Part shown: positions 1 to 9,041 of the stretch, piece after piece
Position numbering within the stretch: position 1 is the stretch's first letter
Layout: each line of letters starts with the position of its first letter
From: an uncultured Parabacteroides sp.
GTDB lineage: Bacteria; Bacteroidota; Bacteroidia; Bacteroidales; Tannerellaceae
Length of the DNA: 52,011 nucleotides
Reading direction: 5' to 3'
Assembly: GCA_944325345.1 (NCBI GenBank)
Contig: CALUZV010000026.1
Span: 1 to 52,011, forward strand
The notes under the pieces: model-generated
What the model saw: the letters and a program-made list of their open reading frames with translations, nothing else
Told to the model about the DNA's origin: nothing
Database searches by the model: none
Program-made: the position numbers and the translations under genes

Positions 1-168
1 ACAGTGTAGCGAGAGGCGTTGCAGTTTGCAGAGTTATTCGCTACAGTGTAGCGAGAGGCGTTGCAGTTTGCAGAGTTGTTCGCTACACTGTAGCGAGAAG
101 CGTTGCAGTTTGCAGAGTTGTTTGCTACAGTGTAGCGAGAAGCGTTGCAGCTTGCACGATTTTCGCGA
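1..168. repeat. 42-bp tandem array A (4 units, cut by window edge)
   Basis: Four consecutive 42-bp units start at 1, 43, 85 and 127. Each boundary carries the dyad TCGCTACA-N-TGTAGCGA (17 nt, e.g. 38-54 and 80-96) with a variable centre base (g, c, g). A second, weaker dyad TGCA-gtt-TGCA is centred exactly 21 bp further on (67 versus 46). The array stops 14 bp past the stop codon of the minus-strand DUF2023 gene and may extend left of the window. Because 42 is a multiple of 3 the array stays open in one frame, but the resulting 14-residue repeat peptide is not considered real. Confidence 0.93.
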
Positions 169-182
169 CGCCGACGCGAGCT

Positions 183-560
183 TCATTTCGCCTGCATTGC
201 TTTTTGCCCCCGTTTTTTCTTTTGGTGGCAATAGCGCTCGCATTGCAAACGAAGGTCATAGCCCAGAAGAGCACCCAGGATGAAGTCCTCTTCGGGGCTA
301 AGGAGATTCAGTGGCTTGGTCGCAATCAGATGGATGGCTGCGAGGCATTCCGGACGGCCGAAATAGAGATTGACCGACTGGCTGCCGGCCTCTTGTGTGA
401 AATAGTTGATGCCTTCGCTCTCCAGTCGTTCTACCGCCATCGGCTCGTAGCATTTATTTAAGGTATATAAGATGAGGTGGCGCACACCTTTCTTATATTC
501 GTAAATGTGATTCAGGAACACTTTGATTTCACCGGGGATTCCGCAACTGAGCATGACCAT
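183..560 (-). CDS. DUF2023 family protein next to flavodoxin
   Basis: A 125-residue soluble protein without signal peptide or membrane segment. From memory the central part (YTLNKCYEPM, NYFTQEAG, NLYFGRPECLAAI) fits the DUF2023 family, a small fold found beside flavodoxin genes in Bacteroidetes; its biochemical role is unknown to me. It starts 27 bp after the flavodoxin stop on the same strand, so the two are probably cotranscribed and may work together in electron transfer (inference from context). The start is ATG 560 or, six bases later, ATG 554. The lysine-rich C-terminal tail (QKKKRGQK) runs up to the stop, just before the 42-bp repeat array. Confidence 0.8.
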   Translation of the reverse strand: MVMLSCGIPGEIKVFLNHIYEYKKGVRHLILYTLNKCYEPMAVERLESEGINYFTQEAGSQSVNLYFGRPECLAAIHLIATKPLNLLSPEEDFILGALLGYDLRLQCERYCHQKKKRGQKAMQAK

Positions 561-587
561 GACGCACTGTTTTTAGTTAAGCTGTTT

Positions 588-1097
588 TTATTCGATACCT
601 TCCTTTTTCAACGATTCAATCCAAGCGTCGATGCGTCCCGGCGTCAGGCTGTCTTCGTTCATTTCGTCCAAAGCCAGACCGACGAACCGTCCATCCACGA
701 CAGCCGTCGAATCGTCGTAGGTGTAGTCTGCCGCGTCCACCGAGCCGATGAATTGGCAGCCCGTGCCTTGCAAATCCTGGTAAATCGTGCCGATAGCGTC
801 GCAAAAGGTGTCGCCGAACGACGCGGAATCGCCGCAACCGAACAGGGCGACCAGTTTGCCGGACAAATCCAACTTCTGGATTTTCGGGAGGAAATCGTAC
901 CAATCGTCTTGCAGGTCGCCAGCGCCCCAAGTGGAACTGCCCAGCAAGAGGACCTCGTATCCGCCCAAGTCGGCGGGAGAGGCCGAGGCTACGTTATGTA
1001 CATCGCCGGACGCTACGCCCAGCTTTTCCGCGATTTGGTTTGCAACTCCTTCCGTTACTCCGCCGGAAGATCCGAAAAAGATTCCTATTCTTTTCAT
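588..1097 (-). CDS. fldA: Flavodoxin (long-chain)
   Basis: A 169-residue cytoplasmic FMN electron carrier. The FMN phosphate loop is at residues 9-19 (GSSGGVTEGVA), the first isoalloxazine-stacking loop at 54-60 (SSTWGAG, Trp57) and the second FMN/long-chain region at 86-100 (FGCGDSASFGDTFCD). The loop has Gly where many flavodoxins have Thr (S-S-G-G-V-T). The long-chain insertion is present. Flavodoxins of this type pass electrons between reductases and low-potential enzymes, often replacing ferredoxin under iron limitation. It has its own 132-bp upstream gap, with a near-consensus -7 element (GACCTTTG on the minus strand) about 40 bp before the ATG, and is followed by the DUF2023 gene. Confidence 0.95.
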   Translation of the reverse strand: MKRIGIFFGSSGGVTEGVANQIAEKLGVASGDVHNVASASPADLGGYEVLLLGSSTWGAGDLQDDWYDFLPKIQKLDLSGKLVALFGCGDSASFGDTFCDAIGTIYQDLQGTGCQFIGSVDAADYTYDDSTAVVDGRFVGLALDEMNEDSLTPGRIDAWIESLKKEGIE

Positions 1098-1229
1098 TTT
1101 ACTTTCAGTTTATAGATTAATAACCGGGAGCAAAGGTCGGCCTTTCGCGGAACGGGTGCAATACCTACAAAAATGTATTTTGCCGGGTCGGAATACCTAA
1201 TAGAGAGTATTTTTTTCCGGCATTGGGCT

Positions 1230-2828
1230 TTAAACTATCAAATTCGCAATAAACTGTATGAAAAGGATGAGGAATACCATCGCAATGGGATAAACCGTCG
1301 CATACGCAATGCTCGGCGCCGAACTATCGCTCATCGAGTCCGCCGCCGCAAGCCCCGGCGTGCTCGTCATTCCCCCCGCGATGGTGCCCAAGAGGTCGAG
1401 GATATTGATTTTGAATACCCAGTAGCCGAAAACAAGCGCCACGACCATCGGTACTAACGTTATCGCCACGCCAACTCCAAAAAGCAGCCACCCGCTTTCC
1501 TGAAACGTAGCGACAAGATTTACGCCCGCCGACGTTCCAACCTCGGAGAGGAAGAGCAACAGCCCAAGCTGCCGCAGCAACTGGTTTGCCGAGCCGGACA
1601 TCGTCCACACAACCGGCCCCGTCTTCCCGATGGCGCTCAAGATTAATGCGACCATCAGAATGCCCCCCGTGAGTCCCGGCGAGAAGCTGAATCCGTCGGA
1701 AAATGAGATGTTCATCTTGCCAAATAGTACTCCCAGCACGATTCCAGTCGCAATGGGGAAGAAGTCTGTATCAGACAATCGTTTTTCATCGTTTCCGAGG
1801 AAGCGCCCGAGTTCCTTCAGCCCTTCTTTCTCTCCTGCCACCATCAGTTTGTCTCCAAATTTGAGCGTCAGGTTCGGTTCGGGCGACAAATCGATACCGC
1901 TTCGGCGAACACGCGTTACGGTGCATCCGAATGTGCCCTGCAAGTTCAAATGACTGAGGGAATTGTTGATGATTTGTTTGTTCGTTACCAAAAGAGATTG
2001 CAGTTCCTGCGTGCTGGCAAAAGGTATATCCTCCTGAACCTCGTCGCCGACTAAGAGACATACCTGCTCGATGGAACGATCATTTCCTACGACGCGTATC
2101 AAGTCGCCCCGCTGCAACTGCGTCGTCGGCTTCGGCATATAGATTTGTTCGCCCTGCTTGATGCGCGAAACCACCGCGCCGGTCATATTTCGGATTTGCA
2201 GCTGGGCTAAGGTGCGCCCCAAAACATTCTCGTGGCTCACTTCGAGGGTCGCAGCGCGCATCGCGGGGTATTGGCTCCGCCGTTCCAGCTCCAGGCGTCG
2301 CGCCTCGGCATTCAAATCGATGTGCAGGAGCTTCGGGAGCAGCTTCACAAAGAGGATGACGCCTATCACGCCGAACGGGTAGGCGATCCCGTAGGATATG
2401 GAGGCCGACGCCGACTGTGTGCTGTCGATCGCCACCGCCAAACCGGGCGTACTGGTCAGCGCCCCGGCAATCAGCCCGACTAAACTGGGCGTATCGATGC
2501 CCAAGATGTATTTCAAGGCGATGCCCGTCAAGCTCGCCGAGCCTACGATGAGCAGCGCGAGGATTATCAACGTCTTCCCCTTCGACCTGAAGGAATCAAA
2601 AAAGCCCGGGCCGGCCTGAATACCGATCGTGAAGATAAACAAAACCAATCCGATGTTCCCCAACTCCTTCGGGATGACGACACCGAAGTGTCCGAACAAC
2701 AGCGCGATGAATATTACCGCCGACACGTCGAGCGATAGCCCTTTAATCTGGATTCTGCCCAAAACAAATCCCAACGCGATAATCAGAAAGAGGGCAAAGT
2801 ACGAGGTTTGCAACAGTGATTCAAACAT
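1230..2828 (-). CDS. AspT/YidE-type putative transporter with TrkA-C domains
   Basis: An inner-membrane protein of 532 residues with the layout of the AspT/YidE/YbjL antiporter-duplication family: about five hydrophobic helices at the N-terminus (FALFLIIALGF, AVIFIALLFGHFGVV, IGLVLFIFTIGIQAGPGFF), two soluble TrkA-C-like regulatory domains in the middle, then a second set of helices (LLLFLSEVGTSAG, GTIAGGMTSTPGLAAA). The duplicated signature GALTSTPGLA / GGMTSTPGLA is visible in both halves. The substrate cannot be told; relatives include an aspartate:alanine exchanger. An in-frame ATG at 2861 directly follows the stop of the upstream TPR gene, but ATG 2828 is preferred because family members begin close to this hydrophobic start. 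It probably shares a transcript with the TPR gene. Confidence 0.87.
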   Translation of the reverse strand: MFESLLQTSYFALFLIIALGFVLGRIQIKGLSLDVSAVIFIALLFGHFGVVIPKELGNIGLVLFIFTIGIQAGPGFFDSFRSKGKTLIILALLIVGSASLTGIALKYILGIDTPSLVGLIAGALTSTPGLAVAIDSTQSASASISYGIAYPFGVIGVILFVKLLPKLLHIDLNAEARRLELERRSQYPAMRAATLEVSHENVLGRTLAQLQIRNMTGAVVSRIKQGEQIYMPKPTTQLQRGDLIRVVGNDRSIEQVCLLVGDEVQEDIPFASTQELQSLLVTNKQIINNSLSHLNLQGTFGCTVTRVRRSGIDLSPEPNLTLKFGDKLMVAGEKEGLKELGRFLGNDEKRLSDTDFFPIATGIVLGVLFGKMNISFSDGFSFSPGLTGGILMVALILSAIGKTGPVVWTMSGSANQLLRQLGLLLFLSEVGTSAGVNLVATFQESGWLLFGVGVAITLVPMVVALVFGYWVFKINILDLLGTIAGGMTSTPGLAAADSMSDSSAPSIAYATVYPIAMVFLILFIQFIANLIV

Positions 2829-2861
2829 AAGATATATTTTAAAGAGGTTTTCGAATATCAT

Positions 2862-5063
2862 TTAGTATGCAATCTCGCCATCGACGATGTACTTCAGCAA
2901 ATCGAGAAGCAGCGGGATTTCTTCGGACTCGATCCCGGCATTCTCCAAGTCCGGAATGTCCTGTTCGAACTGCTCCTTGAACTTCTCGAAGTTGCCTTCA
3001 GCCGCAGCGACGGACTGGCGATAGTATTTCAGCGCGCCTTTAATGTCTTGCAGCACCCATTCCGTGTGCCCCGCGTTCAGGTAGTCGTGCGTATTGGGCG
3101 TCGCCTCCAAAATCTTCTGGTAATAATTCCTTGCCTGGTCAAATTTTCCTGTCAGGAACGAGCACCAAGCAATCGGACGCCAAGCTTTGTGGCTCCCGCT
3201 GTCCAGATAATCAACTTTGTAGTAATATTTCAATGCTTCATCGTATTCCTTCAATTCGAGGTGGCAATGACCGATGCTTATCTGTACCGCAAGGTTTTCC
3301 GCGTCGTACATCTCATATCTGTGGAAATACTCCAACGCTTTTTCGGGCTGCTTCAGCGTGCGGTAGCAGTTCGCGATGCGCCGGATGACCCACTTGCTGT
3401 CCGAGCGGAGCAAATCGGCCTGCAAGTAGGCAGCCAGGGCACCCTCGATGTCGTCAATCATCTGTTTGCAGTAGCCAATTTTCTGATAGAGAATCTCATT
3501 GGCCTTATCCGTTTCCTCCAGGCGGTTGAAAATCGTCAGCGCGTCAGCAAAGTAGTTCTTCTGCAGGTAATATTCGGCTATCGCCGTCAAACTTTCCGGG
3601 TCGGAAATATACGGGTAGAGGATAGGCAGATTATGGAAGTCAAGCGGATAGGTGAAAATGTCGTCGAAATCCGCATGCGAGGGATGCAACTTGTAGAAGC
3701 GGTACAAATCCTGGATATATTGGCCGGAAATCTCGCGCAATTCGTCTTTCTTCGTCCTCAATTCGCTCTTTTTTTGCTCCAACATCGCGGCCGTCTGCCC
3801 ACTGAGCTGCTCCGCCATCATCGAGCGGTATTGTTCGGGCAAACTTACCATGCTCAGATACAACGAATACTTGTCGGAATTGCACATGAACGACGACGCA
3901 TTCACCACCTCCGCCAGCACATTGTTTTCCGTTATCGCCTGCATCCCTGCGAGGGCCGAATGTTTCGCGTCGAAGAGCAAAAACCAGTTGCCCGTCTCGC
4001 GGAAGAAGGGATAGTTTTTCAAATGGACGAAAGTCGAGTGCATGATGTCCGCCCCTTCCTGCTGCAGCTCGCTGAATTCCATCACCTTTTTGCCCAGGTC
4101 GCTGTCGGCGAGCAGTTTTTCCTGCCATTCGGGGTTCATTTCGTCGCTCAATTGCTCGGGCGTGAGGTCCTTGAGGTTTATTTTTTGGCTCAATTTGGGT
4201 CCGAGCTTGACCATCTCCGGAATGATCTCGTCCCGGAGCCTGCGCGAAATCTTTTCCGTCTCTCTGGAGAGGATAAAACGCATGATAATCGTCTGAATTT
4301 CTTTCGAGAAGCCCGGCAAAGACTCCGCCAGGGCCTGCAACCGGTGTTCGATCTGCGGATAGAGCGCCGTGCGTTTCCGATAAAAATATAATGTCAAAAG
4401 GAGAGATACAAGCGCCCGCGCATGAACCTCGGCGTTGGCGACAGCGACGGCGTCGCAGAGCAATCCGACTTTCTCCTTGTCAAAAATCTCTTGCAGACTG
4501 AGCCATAAGGCCGACACCGCGAGACAACGCGCTCCTGCCGGCACCCGCTCGTCTGCCAACAGCTCACGAAGGGCAACGACTTCTTCCACATCCAATTGCG
4601 CGCTGATCCAGAGCTTGCGGAAGAGCGTGAGGGCGCGATTTTCCTGCGCCTTTTGCCATTCTTCGGCGGCATTGGGCGAAAGCGAGTCGTACGTCGCCGC
4701 GAGGTCGCGGTGGAGATTCTGAAACGAGGCGTCGGATTGCATCCTTCGCATGCGCAACATGCTGAAGTACTGGCGCGGCGAGTCCTTTTCGAGGGCACGG
4801 ATGCGTATGTGGTCCGCCAATTCGTAAAGCGCGGCCTGCAACTGGCGATAGATTTGCGACTGCATCGGGTCGCTGACGTTCATCATCTGATAGCCGAGCA
4901 TCGCTTTGTAAGTTCCCTGTAATTCATCCAGTTTGTCTTGAAACTCGTAGTGCCCGCTGCCGGCGATAAGTCCGAGGAGGAGGTCGAAAGCGCCCTTCAG
5001 TTCCTTTCTGCCGAGTGCACCGGTAATCCTCCCATATGCGTTGTTGATTTCCTGTATAGTCAT
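2862..5063 (-). CDS. Tetratricopeptide-repeat protein, function unknown
   Basis: A 733-residue cytoplasmic protein without signal peptide. The N-terminal two thirds is helical and not recognised. The last third holds several TPR units (pairs such as YYLQKNYFADALTIFNRL, AALAAYLQADLL-type, EKALEYFHRYEMYDAENLAVQISIGHCHLELKEYDEA split over residues about 500-690), ending in LLDLLKYIVDGEIAY. TPR arrays mediate protein-protein contacts; no catalytic motif is visible. It is the first gene of a minus-strand unit with the YidE-like transporter and has a clear -7 box 28 bp upstream of the ATG. No specific function is claimed. Confidence 0.85.
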   Translation of the reverse strand: MTIQEINNAYGRITGALGRKELKGAFDLLLGLIAGSGHYEFQDKLDELQGTYKAMLGYQMMNVSDPMQSQIYRQLQAALYELADHIRIRALEKDSPRQYFSMLRMRRMQSDASFQNLHRDLAATYDSLSPNAAEEWQKAQENRALTLFRKLWISAQLDVEEVVALRELLADERVPAGARCLAVSALWLSLQEIFDKEKVGLLCDAVAVANAEVHARALVSLLLTLYFYRKRTALYPQIEHRLQALAESLPGFSKEIQTIIMRFILSRETEKISRRLRDEIIPEMVKLGPKLSQKINLKDLTPEQLSDEMNPEWQEKLLADSDLGKKVMEFSELQQEGADIMHSTFVHLKNYPFFRETGNWFLLFDAKHSALAGMQAITENNVLAEVVNASSFMCNSDKYSLYLSMVSLPEQYRSMMAEQLSGQTAAMLEQKKSELRTKKDELREISGQYIQDLYRFYKLHPSHADFDDIFTYPLDFHNLPILYPYISDPESLTAIAEYYLQKNYFADALTIFNRLEETDKANEILYQKIGYCKQMIDDIEGALAAYLQADLLRSDSKWVIRRIANCYRTLKQPEKALEYFHRYEMYDAENLAVQISIGHCHLELKEYDEALKYYYKVDYLDSGSHKAWRPIAWCSFLTGKFDQARNYYQKILEATPNTHDYLNAGHTEWVLQDIKGALKYYRQSVAAAEGNFEKFKEQFEQDIPDLENAGIESEEIPLLLDLLKYIVDGEIAY

Positions 5064-5090
5064 GTTACATTAGGGATTAAAAGACAAATG

Positions 5091-5124
5091 CAAAGGTACA
5101 TTTTTTGTCGGAATTTTTCGCAAA
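5091..5124 (-). promoter_or_regulatory. Bacteroidetes-type promoter of TPR gene
   Basis: Read on the minus strand, TACCTTTG (5098-5091) matches the -7 consensus TAnnTTTG, and TTTG (5124-5121) lies 22 bp upstream as a -33 element. The ATG of the TPR gene follows 27 bp downstream. Confidence 0.65.
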
Positions 5125-5145
5125 AAGTGGGTGCATCTTCTGATT

Positions 5146-5319
5146 TGCGAAAATTTGATCATGCTGTATGTTTCGTCAAATTGTTGCAAGAAGATTTGAT
5201 CATGCTGTATGTTTCGTCAAATTGTTGCACTACAATTTGATTATTCTGTATGTTTCGTCAAATTTTTGCAGGAAAAATTGATTATTCTGTATGTTTCGTC
5301 AAATTGTTGCAGGAAAAAT
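5146..5319. repeat. 41-bp tandem array B (4 units)
   Basis: The core CTGTATGTTTCGTCAAAT recurs at 5164, 5205, 5246 and 5287, exactly 41 bp apart. Each junction carries TCAAAT-N12-ATTTGA (5176-5199) or a weakened form of it. The array lies between the TPR promoter and the 3' end of the DUF5715 gene and is followed by inverted, degenerate copies that form the hairpin at 5324-5379. No gene is seen in the 373-bp gap. Confidence 0.92.
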
Positions 5320-5323
5320 TGAC

Positions 5324-5379
5324 GAAAAATCCTGCATGATCAAATTGTATTGCTACAATCAGACCATGCAGGATTTTTC
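5324..5379. other. Nested perfect stem-loops at end of array B
   Basis: GAAAAATCCTGCATG (5324-5338) pairs perfectly with its reverse complement at 5365-5379. The 26-nt loop contains a second perfect hairpin, ATTGTA-ttgc-TACAAT (5344-5359). The structure stands 57 bp beyond the stop of the minus-strand DUF5715 gene and could act as a 3'-end or terminator structure, although there is no clear U tract. Confidence 0.7.
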
Positions 5380-5436
5380 ATCAAATATTTGCGGGAGGAA
5401 TTGCTTACAAGTGGTTTTTTCGTCAAATCGTTTTGG

Positions 5437-6096
5437 CTAATCTTCTTTGGGAGAGCGGACAGTAATGTGGAAGCAGCCTTGGCGACGTTCGTGCTTGACG
5501 TAGCAGCGTTCTTCACGCTTCAGATCGCGTAAAACCATGGCGAGGACCATTTTGAGGCGGTCCTTATCGATGTTGAGGGTGTCGTTTTCGTCTATTTTTG
5601 AGTACCGGACCCAGGAGATGTCGAAGGTGGTGCCATATTGGTGGGTCGAATTGGCGGAGGAGTTTGTGTTGCGCTTTCGGAGGCGTTTGACGTCGTCGCG
5701 CGTGCGGGTTACGCTCGTTACCTTAATCTTATAGAGTGATGCATTGCGATTGCGGAGCGTGTCTTGGAAATTACGGCCGATGTCCTCGAGCAGATTGGCC
5801 GCTTCGGGGATCAGGAAGGGGATGGAGTGGGTAAGTTCCTCAACTTCGTAGAAATCATTCGTCGATATCTCGACCATTTTGCGAGTGGCGTGCTCGGCAT
5901 CCTTGCGGTTGGCGAGCGGATTGATTCCGATGCGCTTGGCTTCGGCAAGTTGGACGTCGTTCAGGTCGTTGAAGTCGCGGTTATAGCTGCCGTTATACCA
6001 GATTTTCTTTAGTTCGCCTCTTTTTTCTTGACACGAGAAGAAAAAAGACGGGGCGAGGGCGACGGAAATAATAATTGCGATGTTTCGTATTTTCAT
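5437..6096 (-). CDS. DUF5715 family lipoprotein, M15-like peptidase fold
   Basis: With the ATG at 6096 the product is 219 residues and starts with a lipoprotein signal ending in FFFSC (lipidation at Cys22). The motif STHQYGTTFDIS (His152, Asp159) and the later CFHITV (His210) match the zinc-ligand pattern of M15/VanY-type D,D-carboxypeptidases (SxHxxGxxxD ... H). The family is usually named DUF5715. By inference it is a periplasm-facing, membrane-anchored enzyme acting on peptidoglycan peptides, but activity is not shown. An in-frame ATG at 6123 would put seven residues ahead of a normal signal peptide and overlap the -7 box (6121-6128), so 6096 is preferred. It is divergent from phoH. Confidence 0.85.
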   Translation of the reverse strand: MKIRNIAIIISVALAPSFFFSCQEKRGELKKIWYNGSYNRDFNDLNDVQLAEAKRIGINPLANRKDAEHATRKMVEISTNDFYEVEELTHSIPFLIPEAANLLEDIGRNFQDTLRNRNASLYKIKVTSVTRTRDDVKRLRKRNTNSSANSTHQYGTTFDISWVRYSKIDENDTLNIDKDRLKMVLAMVLRDLKREERCYVKHERRQGCFHITVRSPKED

Positions 6097-6120
6097 TTGA
6101 TTAAAATATTTTATTGGGGG

Positions 6121-6128
6121 CAAAATTA
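6121..6128 (-). promoter_or_regulatory. -7 box of DUF5715 gene
   Basis: Minus-strand TAATTTTG matches TAnnTTTG and lies 24 bp before ATG 6096, which supports that start. The -33 element is not clear. Confidence 0.55.
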
Positions 6129-6190
6129 GAAAAATTCTTTTAGCGGCTCTTTCTTCGCGGCGGTCTTTTCGTTAATTCGCATTTTTTATC

Positions 6191-6198
6191 TACTTTTG
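6191..6198 (+). promoter_or_regulatory. -7 box of phoH operon
   Basis: TACTTTTG matches TAnnTTTG, 34 bp before the phoH ATG, with a TTTTCG segment about 19 bp upstream as a possible -33 element. The boxes at 6121 and 6191 form a divergent promoter region. Confidence 0.6.
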
Positions 6199-6232
6199 CT
6201 GAATCAAAAAAAAGAAGAAGGCATAGGAAAAC

Positions 6233-7225
6233 ATGATTGAACGCATTTATATTCTTGAAACGGTGGACCCCATCATTTTCTACGGGGTGAACAACAGCAA
6301 TATGCAACTCATCAAGACGTTGTTTCCGAAGTTGCGGATTGTTGCCCGGGGGAATGTAATGAAGGTCATCGGCGAGGAAGAGGAATCGGAGCTGTTCCTG
6401 AAGAAAATCCGCGAAATCGAGAAATACTGCGAGGAGTTCAATACGCTCAGCGACGAAGTCATCATCGACATCGTGAAAGGCAAAGCCCCCGTCGTCGTCA
6501 AGCAGGAAAACCTGATTATCCACGGCATGAACGGGAAGCCCATCACGGCCCGCACCGAGAACCAGCAGAAGCTCGTGAAGGCTTTCGAGGAAAACGATTT
6601 GGTCTTCGCGACGGGTCCGGCAGGTTCGGGAAAGACTTTCGTCGCCATCGCCTTGGCTGTAAAAGCGCTGAAGAATAAAGCTGTGCGGAAAATTATCCTG
6701 AGTCGTCCTGCTGTCGAGGCAGGGGAGAAGCTGGGTTTCCTTCCTGGCGAGATGAAAGATAAGCTCGACCCGTATCTCCAGCCACTCTACGATGCCCTAC
6801 AGGATATGATACCCGCCGCGAAACTAAAAGAATATATGGAGAACAATGTCATTCAGATCGCCCCGCTTGCCTTCATGCGCGGCCGGACGCTGAACGACGC
6901 AGTAATTATCCTCGACGAGGCACAGAATACGACGACGCACCAGATTAAGATGTTCCTTACGCGCCTCGGCATGAATGCGAAAATGATTGTTACCGGCGAC
7001 GTAACGCAGATAGACTTGCCGCCGACAGCAACCTCCGGCCTCATACAAGCCATGCAAATCCTGAAGAACGTGAGCGGCATCGGCCGGGTGGAGTTTACCA
7101 AGAAGGACATCGTGCGGCATAAGCTCGTCCAGCGCATCGTCGAGGCGTACGACAAGTTCGACAAGGGACGGAAGAAAGCGGCCGAGGCGGACGAAACGAA
7201 AAAGAATACAACAACACATATATAA
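6233..7225 (+). CDS. phoH: PhoH family ATPase
   Basis: A 330-residue cytoplasmic P-loop ATPase. An N-terminal KH-like region (about 1-85) precedes the PhoH core with Walker A GPAGSGKT (128-135), the family stretch [16 protein letters not shown] (157-172), [20 protein letters not shown] with Walker B DEAQ (228-231) and [11 protein letters not shown]. PhoH-like proteins are ATPases tied to RNA metabolism; the exact role is not settled. The lysine-rich C-terminus ([16 protein letters not shown]) is typical of Bacteroidetes copies. It leads a plus-strand run with purC (14-bp gap), which probably shares its promoter. Confidence 0.93.
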   Translation: MIERIYILETVDPIIFYGVNNSNMQLIKTLFPKLRIVARGNVMKVIGEEEESELFLKKIREIEKYCEEFNTLSDEVIIDIVKGKAPVVVKQENLIIHGMNGKPITARTENQQKLVKAFEENDLVFATGPAGSGKTFVAIALAVKALKNKAVRKIILSRPAVEAGEKLGFLPGEMKDKLDPYLQPLYDALQDMIPAAKLKEYMENNVIQIAPLAFMRGRTLNDAVIILDEAQNTTTHQIKMFLTRLGMNAKMIVTGDVTQIDLPPTATSGLIQAMQILKNVSGIGRVEFTKKDIVRHKLVQRIVEAYDKFDKGRKKAAEADETKKNTTTHI

Positions 7226-7239
7226 TAATAGGTAAAGAG

Positions 7240-8190
7240 ATGAAAAAGGCTTTAGTTAAAACAGATTTCAATTTCCCCGGACAAAAGGGTGTCTATCACG
7301 GCAAAGTCCGCGATGTATATAGCGTGAATGACGACTTGCTGATTATGGTTGCAACCGACCGTATCTCGGCTTTCGACGTAATCCTGCCGGAAGGTATTCC
7401 TTACAAGGGACAAATGCTGAACCAGATTGCTGCCAAGTTCCTGGATGCGACTACGGACATCTGTCCGAACTGGAAGTTGGCTACGCCGGACCCAATGGTA
7501 ACTGTCGGCGTCCGTTGTGAAGGCTTCCCGGTCGAAATGATTGTCCGTGGTTATTTGTGTGGTAGCGCATGGCGTGCTTATAAGAGCGGTGTCCGTGAGA
7601 TTTGCGGTGTGAAACTTCCCGAAGGTATGCGCGAAAACGAGCGTTTCCCCGAACCCATCATCACCCCGACTACTAAAGCCGAGATTGGCGAGCACGACCA
7701 GGACATTTCCAAGGAAGAAATCCTCGCACGCGGATTGGCTACGCCGGAAGAATATGAAGTATTGGAAAAATACACCTTGGCTCTCTTCAAACGCGGTACG
7801 GAAATCGCTGAAAAGCGCGGTTTGATTCTGGTGGATACGAAATATGAGTTCGGCAAGCACAACGGCCAAATCTACCTGATGGACGAAATCCATACCCCGG
7901 ACTCTTCCCGTTATTTCTACCTCGAAGGATATGAAGAACGCTTTGCCAAAGGCGAACCCCAGAAGCAGCTTTCGAAGGAATTCGTTCGCGAATGGCTGAT
8001 GGAAAACAATTTCCAAGGCAAACCCGGCCAAGTCGTTCCCGAAATGACGCCTGCTATCGTCGAAAGCATCAGCAACCGCTACATCGAACTCTACGAACAC
8101 ATCACCGGCGAGACTTTCGTTAAGGCGGACACCGACAACATTGCTGAACGCATTGAGAAGAATGTAACGGAATACTTAAACAATTTATAA
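7240..8190 (+). CDS. purC: SAICAR synthetase (phosphoribosylaminoimidazole-succinocarboxamide synthase)
   Basis: A 316-residue enzyme joining CAIR and aspartate with ATP in de novo purine synthesis (cytoplasm). Signatures are [30 protein letters not shown] near the N-terminus, [17 protein letters not shown] in the middle and [11 protein letters not shown] / [13 protein letters not shown] in the second half. The length and the ending ([30 protein letters not shown]) match the longer, yeast Ade1-like type common in Bacteroidetes. It follows phoH by 14 bp. Downstream is a CAATTGAC hairpin element. Confidence 0.96.
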   Translation: MKKALVKTDFNFPGQKGVYHGKVRDVYSVNDDLLIMVATDRISAFDVILPEGIPYKGQMLNQIAAKFLDATTDICPNWKLATPDPMVTVGVRCEGFPVEMIVRGYLCGSAWRAYKSGVREICGVKLPEGMRENERFPEPIITPTTKAEIGEHDQDISKEEILARGLATPEEYEVLEKYTLALFKRGTEIAEKRGLILVDTKYEFGKHNGQIYLMDEIHTPDSSRYFYLEGYEERFAKGEPQKQLSKEFVREWLMENNFQGKPGQVVPEMTPAIVESISNRYIELYEHITGETFVKADTDNIAERIEKNVTEYLNNL

Positions 8191-8273
8191 TGGACAATTG
8201 ACAATTGACAATTAGCAAGGAGCTTTCCCTCCCCATTAAATTGTCAATTGTCAATTCTTAATTGTCAATTGAC
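8191..8273. repeat. CAATTGAC inverted-repeat element 1
   Basis: Heptad copies of CAATTGA run to about 8213, then a roughly 25-nt spacer, then the complementary AATTGTCAATTGTC series to 8273, giving a long AT-rich hairpin. It fills the purC-ubiE gap and ends immediately before the ubiE ATG, so it forms the entire leader of that gene. Similar elements are at 33106, 44220 and 46595. Confidence 0.9.
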
Positions 8274-9008
8274 ATGTACGGTTCAGAAAAAGTACTCCCA
8301 TACAACCAGAAGGAGCACAAAGGTGTCCAAGTCCGGCGTATGTTCGACGCTATCGCGGGGAAGTACGACGTGCTGAACCATACCCTCTCGTTCGGATTTG
8401 ATAAAGGCTGGCGTCGGCGGGGCATCCGTTTCCTCCGTCCCTTCGCCCCCAAACAGATTCTGGATATCGCAACGGGCACAGGCGATTTGGCTATCGAGAT
8501 GCAGCGTATCCTCGGGGCCGAGCGGATTATCGGGGCTGATATCTCGGAAGGAATGATGCAAGTAGGGCGCGAAAAGGTTGCACGGGCCGGATTACAAGAC
8601 CATATCTTTTTCGAACAACAGGATTGCACGGCACTCACTTACGCCGACGATTCGTTTGACGCTGTTACGGCCGCTTTCGGTGTCCGTAACTTCGAGGATA
8701 TCGAACGTGGACTCTCCGAGATGTACCGTGTGTTGAAACCGGGCGGGCATTTGATGATACTGGAACTTTCCACCCCGGAGCATTTCCCGATGAAGCAGCT
8801 CTACAGTATCTATTCTCGTGTCGTGATTCCGAATATCGGCAGGCTAATCTCTAAGGAGAAGGCTGCGTACAGCTATTTGCCTGCGTCTATCAAGGTCGTT
8901 CCGCAAGGGAAAGTCATGGAAGGTCTGCTTTCGCGTGTCGGCTTCAAGGAGGCGAAGGCGCACACTTTGACTTTCGGAATTTGTTCGTTATACACCGGCA
9001 GCAAGTAG
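8274..9008 (+). CDS. ubiE: Demethylmenaquinone methyltransferase (UbiE/MenG)
   Basis: A 244-residue SAM-dependent methyltransferase that makes menaquinone from demethylmenaquinone, the last ring methylation. Family motifs are [18 protein letters not shown] (about 24-41), SAM motif [11 protein letters not shown] (64-73), [26 protein letters not shown] and the C-terminal [11 protein letters not shown]. The ATG at 8274 abuts the hairpin element; an in-frame TTG at 8262 lies inside the repeat and is unlikely. Bacteroidetes use menaquinone, so the product acts in MK synthesis. It is followed by aroE (33-bp gap) on the same strand. Confidence 0.94.
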   Translation: MYGSEKVLPYNQKEHKGVQVRRMFDAIAGKYDVLNHTLSFGFDKGWRRRGIRFLRPFAPKQILDIATGTGDLAIEMQRILGAERIIGADISEGMMQVGREKVARAGLQDHIFFEQQDCTALTYADDSFDAVTAAFGVRNFEDIERGLSEMYRVLKPGGHLMILELSTPEHFPMKQLYSIYSRVVIPNIGRLISKEKAAYSYLPASIKVVPQGKVMEGLLSRVGFKEAKAHTLTFGICSLYTGSK

Positions 9009-9041
9009 CTGCTTTTCTTATTATCAACAAAAATACGAGTT

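Noticed and set aside
26..283. Open frame with 14-residue Cys-rich repeats
   Set aside because: It exists only because the 42-bp intergenic repeat is a multiple of three; it overlaps the 3' end of the DUF2023 gene on the other strand.
1131..1138. Flavodoxin promoter GACCTTTG as firm feature
   Set aside because: It deviates from the TA of the consensus; mentioned only in the gene entry.
3048..4391. Plus-strand open frame of 447 codons opposite the TPR gene
   Set aside because: Shadow frame without motifs; the minus-strand gene has a promoter and TPR units.
8262..8273. TTG start for ubiE
   Set aside because: Within the repeat arm; the ATG at 8274 gives the family's normal N-terminus.
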